Shown: positions 34,601 to 44,511 of the stretch, piece after piece
Layout: every line of letters starts with the position of its first letter
Numbering within the stretch: the first letter of the stretch is position 1
Assembly: GCA_008360975.2 (NCBI GenBank)
Contig: CM039185.1
Location: 1,116,001-1,180,000 of the forward strand
Direction of reading: 5' to 3'
DNA from: Lichenostomus cassidix
Lineage: Eukaryota; Chordata; Aves; Passeriformes; Meliphagidae
DNA length: 64,000 bases
Translations under genes and position numbers: made by a program
Notes under the pieces: generated by a model
Told to the model about the DNA's origin: nothing
Databases searched by the model: none
The model's input: the letters and a program-made list of their open reading frames with translations, nothing else

Positions 34601-37600
34601 GGAGGGGAAATAAAACAATCTCACAAAGCCGTGTCATTTCAGTCCTCAACTGACATCAGCTTCAGTGGGGCCAAATGACTCAGGAACTGGGCATGTATTT
34701 ACATTCTGTTTGTATTCCCTCATCGGCAGGGAAGGTCAGCACTGGCACCAGGGCAGCACAGAAGAGACAGCCTTTGTGCCGCTGCTCCGCTCGGGGCCAG
34801 CTGAGATCGTCTGTTATGGTTATTTCTCCAGGCTAGCCAGGAAATTGCCTCATGGACAACAGACAGGGCCAGGCTGCAAAAGTTGGATTGAAGGTGCAAA
34901 CTCTGGGGCTGGTGCCAGCACTGAATGGCTCCAAAAGTCTGGGGTAATGTAGCCCTGGGATTCTGATTCAGCACTTTGTAGGACAGAAAGGACAAACACA
35001 GGTTTGGACCCGCTTGTGAGTGGCTGTTCCTGCTTGGGGTTGTGCTTGGTCCATCCCTGCGCTCCAGCCTGGAGCAGAGGAGCTGTACCCCAGCTTGCTC
35101 AGAAAATGATCCCTGATGGTGTGGCTGCTCATGAACTCCGCCCATGGTGACCTCCTGAGTCTCGGGACAGCCTGAAACCAGGGGCTCCCTTTTCTACTTC
35201 TGTACAAAGTCAGGGACAGGACACAGAGACACAGAGCCATCCCTGAATTCCCACCTTGATCCTGTAGACCTTCTCGATGGCTTCAGGGTGTTTGCAGGAG
35301 GCTGCCAGGGCGTACACGGTGTCTGTAGGGACCCCACACACTGCCCCCGTGTTCAGCAGCTCCGCAATGGTCCTCAGGCCACTCGTGAGGTGGGACCTGG
35401 GGCACACACAGGGCAGGGGCTCTTTACTGTCCTTCTTGGAGCTCTGGACCTGCCAGGAATCAGGAGGCAATGAATAAGTAAATATATGGAACACAGGGCA
35501 GGATTCCATCCACCCGAATGCAGGGATTCATGGTGCTGTGATCCCTTGGCAGTCCAAGGGCAGAGGCAGCACCTCTGGGGATGCTTCCCCCAGAGTAGGG
35601 GAGGTGAATTCCAGTGAATGAAGTCAAAGAGAGCAGCTCGGGGTGGACGTTTCAACTGCTGATGCCTAAAATTAGAGGAGGTGAATCCCACCCAGCACAG
35701 CTTCCTGGAAAAATGGCTGCTCTCCAAGGTGACCTAAGGACACCCTTTGGGAATCCAAAATCCAGAGGAGGATGGAATTGCAAGTGCATTCCCATGAAAT
35801 GCTGATTTAATGGAAATGTTGCTGTGCAGGAGGAATTGGAGCTATCAGATCCATCACTCTGGATAGGGGGAATTGCCTTGGTCAGACACACCAGATGGCA
35901 GAAGGAGTTTGAAATTAAGAAAAGATGGGGAATTCTTGCTGTCCAGTCTGGGAAATGTTGAACTCCCTGCTCCCAAAGTTATGACTTTAAAACTTCAGCC
36001 TGCCAGGAATTCTTAGACTGGAGATGGCTAATTCTGCAGGACCACAGAGACAGGCAGTTTGGAGCAAGGTGGGAGTCTTGTAAGCATCCCTGCCTTTCTC
36101 CAATATTCATAATGGAATCCCAACAGAAGTGCTGTGACTGGGATTTAGAATGGCACTAAAGGATGCAGCAGAAGGGAAATTCCATGGAAATTTGCAGTAA
36201 AGGTCCCAGAATATCCCCCCTGAGCAAGGAAGCTACACCACCACCCCAAGCATCTCTTACTGTGAACAGAGGAGGTCCCATCATCAGGAGGTCCTTCCCG
36301 AACATGCCGTTGGCGAGCGAGGCTGCGGTTCCGTAGAAACAGATGACACTGAGGATGATCAACATCACAACTGGAAAAGATCCCAGAGTCAGAGGCAGGA
36401 AGGGTGATTGAGTCCCCATCCCTGGAGGGGATTTAACAGCGTGAATGTGGCCCTTGGGAGCAGGGCTTGGCAGCGCTGGGGGAATGCTTGGACTCAGTCT
36501 TGGGAGGCTTTTCCATCCTACAGGATTGCATGGTGCTGTGATTCTATTCTATGGTGGCAAAGTCCTGGTGGAAAAGCTCCCCCTAATCCCCTTGCTAAAG
36601 CACTCCATGGAATTAAAAATTAAATCATCACTTGCAGCAAAGCCAAAGCTTCAGCAGAACTACAGCTGCTGACAGGTTCAGCTCATCCCACATGTCAGGG
36701 AGCATCCACTGGGAAGCAGAGCAGGACAGAACCTCTGGAGGTGTCCTGGTCCAGCAGTATCAGCCATACCTAAGGTTTATTTGGAAGCTCAAGGATCTGA
36801 GAATGATAGGAAGAAAGTTTTCCTCCTCCAGTTGTGAGGATAAAGGACTCAACCTCTGTCACTTGCACACAGCCCGGGCTTCCAGGGAAAGAGGAACACT
36901 CTCTGTTTGATTTTCCCATACTGAGCTCCCCAACCCAGGACCCACTCAATGTCCGAGTTCAGCTCAAACTCACTTTCAAATGGCAAAGGGAGGTTCTGCA
37001 GTGTAAAGAGCAGAAAACAAATGGTCAAGAGCTCCATGGCCAGGGTCAGGCCAAGCAGCACCACGTTAAAAGAGGAAGCTGTGGAAAGAAACACAAACAA
37101 GAGGGACCCACATCAGAGCAGAGCCCATAAATGTCCATGAACCAGCAGAAGAGTTCCTAAATCAACTGAGGCTTGTTTGATTAAACCGAGCAGTCCCAGC
37201 TCTGATTTCCCTGTCCATGGAGGAACAAAGAGGCACAGCCAAGCTCTGTTCAGCTCTCAGGTTCCATGGACACGCTGCCAAACCCTTGATCTGCCAGGAC
37301 ACTGTGCTCACATGGAAAACACTTCTCCAGCAGCCAAGCAGGTTCTGATTTACACCATCTGGGCTGGAGTGTGGCTGTGGATTGGTGCCAGTGGCCCAGT
37401 GCGCTGAACACTCTCACCCGATTTGATCCTTTTATTTTCTTTGAAATGTTCTTCCATTCCCTTGGGGCTGTTTCTCCTAAGCCCAGCTCAGCTTCTGTTA
37501 CTGGCTGTGGGCAAAACATCTGCGTTCTTGCTTAATCAGAGCAACAGGGAGAGCTGAGCCTCCCTCACTGGTGCATCTCCACCACGGAAAAACCACAGGA

Positions 37601-40575
37601 GGATTCATGCTCTGACCCCAAATGCCCCTCAATAAACATCCCACGTGCTTCTGAGACTTACCCAAAATGATTAAAAAAGCATTGAGCACCAAAAAGGCAA
37701 CAGAGCCAGCAGTGAATCCCTCGGTGTTCCCTGCCCCGATGTTCAGCAAGTGGCCTGAAACAGGAGCAGCACATCTGGTTATGAGCAAACCACAAAGAGC
37801 AGCATGACAGGAGAGTGACAGAGCCTCATCTGGGATCACTGCAACTCCAGCTGATGGATGGCAGCCTCACAAAAACCCTCCCTCATCGAGTAGCTGCTTC
37901 TGCTACACAAAATATTTGAGGTATTAACTGCGGGCGATGGTTATCCAAAAAAAGTGCTGGATTTTACCTCTGGCTTGGAATACTCAGGGTCTGGCTGGAC
38001 ACTTCAGCAGCTCCTGCCACACATCTGAAGCCACAGCTTCAACTTTCCCCACAGGTGCTCATTTTAAGAGTGCCTGGCACAGAGGCTGTGTGAACACTCT
38101 GCCCACCTGGAGCAAAATGCAGCTTTTAAAGGCCAGGCTCAGCTGCTGAGAGCCTCTTCCATGGCTGTGACCAATGGAGATGGATTTCTCCAGGCTCCTG
38201 AAGTAGAAATCCAGAACCTGGAGGCTTTCACTGCCTAAAAACATCTCCTGAGTTGTTATTCCGAGATAACAGCCCAGAGCCAGCCCTGTCTCACAATGTT
38301 TTTGCAGGGAAATCTTGGCTTTTATTGGAGTTGAAGACACAACTGGGACTCATGGAGCTCAGAGCACCAAGTGCCTGCAGCAGTGGCAATCGAGTGCAAA
38401 CTGGGATGTTGGCATTGATTTTTCCAAGGAGATATATCAGTAAACCTGGTGCCATTGACTCTCCTGAAAGAAGGAATCAGGCTGAAGAAAGCAATCTGAA
38501 ATTCCCCGAGAACATCCCTTAAACCAGGAACCATCCCGTGCAGTACCTGCCAGGCGCAGCCAGGTCCAGGCTCCCCAGAAGGCAGCATAACAGAATGGGA
38601 GCACAGATCCAAACCTCTTCCCACCCTGCACCTGGATCCTGCAGACAAACAGCTGCCCCAGGGCTCCTGGGATGAGCACGGAGGGGATGGACAGATGCTG
38701 TCTGGCGGTGTCACCCACGCTGCCCTGGATGGCGGCGGCTGCAGCCAGGCCGTTGCAGATGTAGAACAAAGCATCTGGCATGGCAGCACTGGTGATGCTG
38801 GGGAGGTCCTTGGACCTGGAGAGCCGGGTTTGGACAGCGCCCAGCGCGGCTTGGAGAGTTGAGCTGGACACGGCCTGGGCACCCACGGGAATCAGAACCT
38901 TCTCCCCGATGGAGTTGATGAGGCTGGCGAAGGTGGCGTACAGGGACAGGGCGGTGCAGAGGCTGCAGGCTGCCCCCAGGAAGGGCCGAGCGCCAGACAG
39001 CGGGATCTGGTGGATGAAGGCAGAGGTGAGGATGATGAAGGAGGCATTTTGCAGCATCTCCAAGGTGTCTTTATGGATCGACATCAGAAACAGCAGGCAG
39101 GCAGTGGCCAGGAAGAACCACGCTCCAAACATTCCCAGCCTGCTTTCCTGAGCCGTGGGCAGCCCGAGGAAGGTGGTGAGCACAAACTCTTCCCAGGACA
39201 TCACCAGCCAGAGGAGGCTGTGGACACCGAACTTGGTGGTGTGGTAGATGTCCCCTCTGAGGTAGCTGTAGAAGCTGGAGAGCAGCTGGCAGCTGGACAT
39301 GATGGATATCCACACTGCTCCTACACAGAAGGTTTCCATGTACCCAAAGAAGTAAAAGGCAAATATGAAAGGTGACACAGTGTCGCAGATGTTGCCCAGG
39401 GCCATCGGCTCCGCGTACTTTGTGTTCTTCTTCTTTTCTTCCCCAAGGGCCTTGGAGGAGCTTTTCTGTGCTGTGCCCAGCAGCAGGACATTGAAGAGGG
39501 GATGACCAAAGCCGGGCAGGACGTACCTCTGGGTGATGCCCTTGAGGAGCAGAGCCGCAGCCCCGTACAGCCCACACAGGACAATGGCCAGCTCCAGCAC
39601 TCCGGACACCACCAGGGCCCACTCCCCAAAGAGCGCCACCGCCTCGAAGCTCAGGGCCAGCGCGATGGCCCCGAAGGTGAAGGGCATGATGTAGTTGACG
39701 GTGGCTGAGCAGAAGGACAGGATGAAGGAAATGGCGATGTAAGCCACCAGCCCAGCCACGGCACTGTGGCTGACTGAGAGCTGGGCTAAGCCAGCGGCAG
39801 GGAGCTGGCTGGCGTTCCCAGAGGGAAGTGTTGTGTTCTCCCGGGATGGATAAGCGGCAGACAGGACCCTTGTGGCCCCGTAGCTGCTCCACAGAGCAGA
39901 GAAGGTGAGGAAGGCTGCGCCTCCAAGGTGGTCATACTTGCGGAAGGCGAGAAATCCGGCCACGAGCTGGACGAAGCCTCCAATCAGGATGAGGTGGACA
40001 CCTGAGGGAGGCAGGAAGGGGTCAGGTGTGAAGCCAAGCACAAAAAGGCTGGAGCTGCAGGAAGCTCTGGGGGACACCCTGCAACAGGTCCCATGGCCTT
40101 CCTGTGAGCAGCTTCTGCCTGCCCCTCTTCCCATCTTTATGGGAAATTTCTGTGTGGCCCCTGAGCCCCTTGGCTCAGTGTGGTGAGCAGGCCCAGGGGC
40201 ACTTTGGATCTAGAGGGAACGGCACATGGAATATTCAGCCCAGACTCCTGGCAGTAGCTGGGGAAGGAGGAGCAGCCATCCCCAGGGGCACACAGACCTG
40301 CACGATGCCCACATTTCCCACCATCCCACCAGTGGTGTCCAGTGGCCCATGGGGATGACCCTCAAAAGGTCCAGGGAATGTCCAGCCCCACCCACGCACC
40401 CCAAGCAGCAGCACCCACCTGCCAGGATCTGCTCTGCCACCCGAGGCCCGAGGCCAGTGGAGGCCAGGGTGAAGTTCTGCAGGCACAGGAGGAAGGCACT
40501 GACCACATTGCCCAGCAGCCCCAGCACCCCTGGCTCGCTGTAGAAGACGGCGGCAAAACCCTCGGCGCTCGCCAT
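31619..40575 (-). CDS. Gene B: triple SatP-like membrane protein fused to a YrdC/Sua5-like domain
   Basis: Ten coding exons in transcript order: 40575-40419, 40001-38547, 37754-37662, 37078-36974, 36370-36261, 35449-35255, 34119-33957, 32770-32605, 32464-32370 and 31704-31619. All junctions are GT-AG and in phase, giving 874 aa. Residues 1-640 form a polytopic membrane region with three equivalent segments. Each has a Gly/Ser-Gln helix, a basic turn, and an aromatic helix ending in Trp: GGFVQLVAGFLAFRKY to W90, SSCQLLSSFYSYLRGD to W317, GALGQLFVCRIQVQGGK to W528. The even spacing (227 and 211 residues) fits three fused SatP units, known as succinate-acetate permeases in bacteria and acetate transporters in fungi. 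The YrdC domain (about 660-874) keeps PTDTVY (681-686), K705-x-R707, TSANPSGE and the late Arg, so it could bind a nucleotide-type substrate. The 5' end appears to be a noncoding exon beside the ACOD1 promoter. The function is inferred only. Confidence 0.92.
31985..32105. repeat. Short minisatellite in gene B intron 9
   Basis: About four to five copies of a 20-22-bp unit with core ccttccagcagcaccaaacc. Confidence 0.8.
33112..33515 (-). mobile_element. CR1 LINE fragment, about 400 bp
   Basis: Reverse CR1 in gene B intron 7, with 'tgggttggaaaagacctttg', 'cacctccagagatggggact' and 'ctcctcctgtccctgttccc'. Confidence 0.93.
36410..36562 (+). mobile_element. CR1 LINE 3' end, sense
   Basis: 'catccctggaggggatttaa' through 'ggcttggcagcgctggggga' to a 'gtgctgtgattctattctat' tail, in gene B intron 4. 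Confidence 0.92.
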
Positions 40576-40579
40576 GGCC

Positions 40580-43500
40580 CTGCGGACACAACAGCAGAGT
40601 CAACCCTCGGCCCCACAGCCTCCCTGCAGCCTGGCCTGGCCTTGGGCACTCAGCCAACCTGCAGAGCCCCTGCCCCGAGCTGGGACAAACTGGTGACAGG
40701 CTCAGGTGTTTCCACGTTCCTCCCCGCTCCTCGCCGCAGACAAAGGCTCGATTCAAAGCACCGCTCGAGGTGCCTGCTTTCCGCAGCCCTATCCAGAAAA
40801 AACACACACAACCTATTTAGGCGACGAGGATTCCTGGCAAAAACATGTTTAGGTGCCCCAAAGCGCTGCAGGTGGTGGTGATGGTTGCTGTCCCCTCTTC
40901 TCCAGGCTGCTGGAGATGGAGAGGCATGAATAGCCCAACACAAACCGACAAACATCCCGACAAAACCCACAAGGTATTTTTGAGCCGTTCCAGGACGTTT
41001 CTTATCCACTGTTGCAGACAAACAGGGCAGGCACGGTGCACACACACAGTCTCCCTTTCCAGATGGAATTTTCCAGCTCCATCCCTTTCTTGAAACCCCA
41101 GTGACTAAATAGGCTATTTTCAAACTGTTCATATTTCTCCCATGAACTCGTCTGTTTGCAGGCAGCCCCCACATTTCCACTCCTCAGCACTCCCGGGTAC
41201 CAGGAGCTAAAGTTTTCTCTCTGGAGGGTTTTGTTAGGAAACAAAGATGAAAATAAAGCAGCAATGTTCTTGTTATTTGGGTATTTTTAGAACATTGGTG
41301 AGCTAAAAGAGCTGGAAAGGGAGAAGGTGAGGTATTCTGTTCTCAGCCATTCCAAAGAACCCTTTGGAAAGGGAGGAAAGCTCCACTATTGTTAGGGGGA
41401 GTGAGGAGGAGGGAAGGAGCACCACCCAAAGAAAAAAATACGGGAATAATAATGAACCTAAATCACAGGATCACACAAATCTTCAGCACAAATTTACGTT
41501 TTGCAAACATCAGTACCCTCCAGACACTTGTTCTGCTAAAAACCTCATATTTTCCTCTCTCCATTTATTCTGAGGGATGTTGCTTCCCCAGAGGAAGAAA
41601 GACGAAGGATAAATCAACTCCTGACAGCTCCGAACTGATTCAGCAACATCAACTCTCATGAAATAAGGAAAGGGTAAAAACTTCCAAGCAAAGCTTGGGG
41701 AACAATGAATTATTCAATTATTTGGTTGTGCTAAGGGTTGGAATTTTGGGTTCAGAAATAGAGGTACACCAAATCCCAGTTCAGAGGGAGGAATATTCCC
41801 TTTTACCAATACGGCACTGCCTTGAAGGAGGCCCCCAGGAACGCTGTGCCTTTGGGCAGAGCTGAGCCTGTGGATTCCATGATTTTGTCTCTTTCATGGT
41901 TTTAAATGACACTTCTATATAAAGAAGCACTTTGGTTTAAATAGTTATCCTTGGAAAAGAGCCACAAAATGAAGTTCCTGCAGATGTTTTGCCCTGGAAC
42001 AGCCCAGGTAGTGGCTCAAAGGCACACTCAGAGTCCCTGCTTGGAGTGGATCCCTGGAGGAGGGCAAGGTGGGATTTGGGAGGGAGATGGGCTGGCCGGT
42101 TGACTCCTTGATTCTCCCAGAAGTGGTTTTTAATTTGCCAGAGCTCCTTTTGTTGGTGTTTTCTGCATCACAGGCCTGCCACAAAGAGGTGGGACTGGGG
42201 AGGGATGGAGGGACACAAGTCACAGAGATGTTTTCCTCTTCTTCCAGTGCAGGCACTGGAGAAGGGAGGAAGAGAAACAGCAGAACATGCTGTGTCAGGC
42301 TAAGGAGGTGTAAAGGGGTGAGGATTCAGCCCAAAGTATGAGAAATGAGAAGGAGAAGGAGAAGGAGTAGGAAGAGGAGGAGGAGGAGGGAGTTTCCCTC
42401 ATGAGAAGAAGGGTTGGGGGTTGAACCAGCTGCAGTTTTACTCACTGCTCACACCTGCCCCATACACACCAACCCAGCCTCGTGATCCCTGTCCTGGCAC
42501 CAGTTCACAGCTAGGCTTTGTCCCTGCCCCTGCTTCCTGTAATGTCAGCACACATCAAATAATGAAAATCCTCCTGGTGCTGTCTCAGGAACAGCAGCAC
42601 CGGAATGCTGAGGGCTGTGCTGAGCCTGGAAAAACGAGGCTCAGCAGGGGAACCCCCAGGAGAGTTTCTGCTCAAATATGCCCTGGTTTGGCCCCAGGAT
42701 AACCCCGCCCATGGGTGCTGTCACTGTCCTTAGGGACTCATTTCTCCCCATGCACCACAGCAAACTGATGGTGAGACACGATAATGTGCGATCGTGCAGG
42801 AGGCAGTGGAGCAGATGGAAAATCCTTCTCTACCAGGTGAGATTAACATCTCTGCACAAACAGGGCACCAGCAGCATAGCCACAGTCCAGGAAACCATGG
42901 GATGGAGATGTCCCCGTGCTGAGGAGCCCCCTGGACACCAGGGTGCTGCCGGATCTCCAGGAGGGATGGGGCAGCCCGGGATCATTCTTCCCTTGCGCAC
43001 ATCCCTCGTGCAGCGAGGGCAAAGCCAAAGCCACACCCTCCCTCGTCCTGCCCCCTCCACCCTCTTTCCTTTCCCTGCTTGCCCCCGGCACTCCTCACCC
43101 TGGGGGTTGCAGGAATGCTGTGTGAGGTCCTCCCTCCCTCCTGGCTCTTGTCCCCCGGTGACCTCTGAGCCACATGGGACAGGCTCTGGACACCACTTCC
43201 TTCACTGCCTGCTGTCCTCACAACAACTTCCCTTCACCCCTCCAGAAAAGGTCATTCCCGTCTGCATCCCATTCCCATGGGGCTGTCAGGCTCTGCTTTG
43301 CAGGAATCGCTCTGTGCCTCCGACAGTCGCTGCCGGTGCTGCTTCACCATGACCGATATTAACAAGAATATTCCAGGGCATGGGCATTCCCTCCCCAGGA
43401 GGATGGAGCAAGGCTTCCCACGCCACGGGACACATCTACAAACACCAAACCATGCCATTTTCACTCATCCCCAATGGCATTTTGCCATTAGTTTTCCATC

Positions 43501-44062
43501 CCACCTTGTTAGTCATAACAAACATTTACAGAGCTCTGAGGAAACACTGCCTCTCTCCAGATAAACATGGAAAGAGAGCAAAATCCATTTTGGATAAGCA
43601 CACAGCAAGATGAGCAGTGCACAGCCACAACACACAGCTGGATTTCACATCACAACCCTGCCTCTCCTCTGGTCAAACCAGCACGGAATTACCAGGGATA
43701 CATTGCTACAACAAAGGTCCGCTTGGGGGTTAGTACAAAATTCAATTTGCAATACAAAGTGTGTCCCACCAGGCTGTTACTCTGCCCAAAATAAGAAATG
43801 TCTCCAGGCTTCCCTGCTGGACAAACCAAAGAGCCGTGGCATTCCCCCAGAATCAAAACATTCCTTTGGGAATGAAAGCTCCCAGGTCTTCCCTGGAAGC
43901 TCCAGGGTTCATTCCCAGTTCAGTGACCCAGCAGAGCTCTCCTGAGATGGAGAAGGAGAGCTGGCAAAGGCTCACCCAAACACCCAAACACTGAATGTAT
44001 TCAAGAAAAGCATCCAAGAAAACCACCACTGCCTCACTGCTGCCTCTGCAGCTGGGATTTAC
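40580..44062 (-). other. Gene B intron 1 (inferred), noncoding
   Basis: If the 5' exon at 44063-44105 is correct, this is a 3.5-kb first intron ending in tgtgtccgcag just before GGCCATGG. I found no other exon in it. It holds a polypurine gag/gga run at about 42345-42400. The 224-codon plus frame at 42678-43352 has no recognisable domain. Confidence 0.5.
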
Positions 44063-44105
44063 CTGCTTTGGTGACACTTCGGCTCAATGGGAGGATGCTC
44101 TTGTC
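44063..44105 (-). other. Gene B 5' noncoding exon (predicted)
   Basis: On the minus strand a TATA box at 44138-44131 is followed about 30 bp later by purine-rich sequence. An exon-like stretch then ends in caaagcag|gtaaat, a good donor with GT at 44062-44061. The next acceptor, four bases before the gene B ATG, is at 40580. No ATG lies in this stretch in frame. The transcription start position is approximate. Confidence 0.6.
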
Positions 44106-44130
44106 CCTCTCATTTCCTGGTAAATCCCAC

Positions 44131-44138
44131 TTTTATAG
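44131..44138 (-). promoter_or_regulatory. Gene B TATA box
   Basis: The minus strand reads ctataaaa (then gtggg). A CCAAT box on the same strand (attgg on plus at about 44180) sits 45 bp upstream, a canonical arrangement. Confidence 0.65.
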
Positions 44139-44269
44139 TCCTCCTCAGGAGGCGGAGCCTGGAGCCAGTTGCTTCACCCATTGGCACCTGCAGCATTTTG
44201 GAGACAGGAGTTTCCTTGAACCTTGTCAGTTATTGTCCGAAACCCTTTTTTATTTCCTGAAACTGAGGG

Positions 44270-44378
44270 GGGGTTTCCCTTCTGTCCAGCAGGGACAAAC
44301 CACCCCTCCTCATGGATTCCCCCCACCCTCTGACTCCCCAGGGGCTGATGTCATCCCCCTGGAAATTCAGTTGCACAA
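44270..44378. promoter_or_regulatory. NF-kB-like, CRE-like and C/EBP-like sites between the two TATA boxes
   Basis: GGGGTTTCCC at 44270-44279 fits the kB consensus GGGRNWYYCC exactly. TGATGTCA at about 44346-44353 resembles a CRE/ATF site. TTGCACAA at 44371-44378 fits the C/EBP pattern TTGCNNAA, 33 bp upstream of the ACOD1 TATA box. Mammalian Acod1 is strongly induced by inflammatory signals through NF-kB, C/EBP-beta and interferon factors, so these motifs fit the expected regulation. Binding is inferred. Confidence 0.55.
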
Positions 44379-44410
44379 AAACAGAAAGCAAATTGCCTTT
44401 TGGACGCAGA

Positions 44411-44416
44411 TATAAA
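44411..44416 (+). promoter_or_regulatory. ACOD1 TATA box
   Basis: tataaa (preceded by ga) lies 95-100 bp before the ACOD1 ATG. The transcript should start near 44440, leaving a 5' UTR of about 70 nt. Confidence 0.75.
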
Positions 44417-44511
44417 CCCTGCCACCGAGCACCTTCCAGCCACACACCTCTGCCATCCCTCGCGCCGAGCACACCGAGCCGGGAAAAGCACTGGGAAAAG
44501 CAGCTACCAGC

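Noticed and set aside
42678..43352. 224-codon plus frame upstream of ACOD1
   Set aside because: No domain, low-complexity composition, and it lies in the inferred first intron of gene B.
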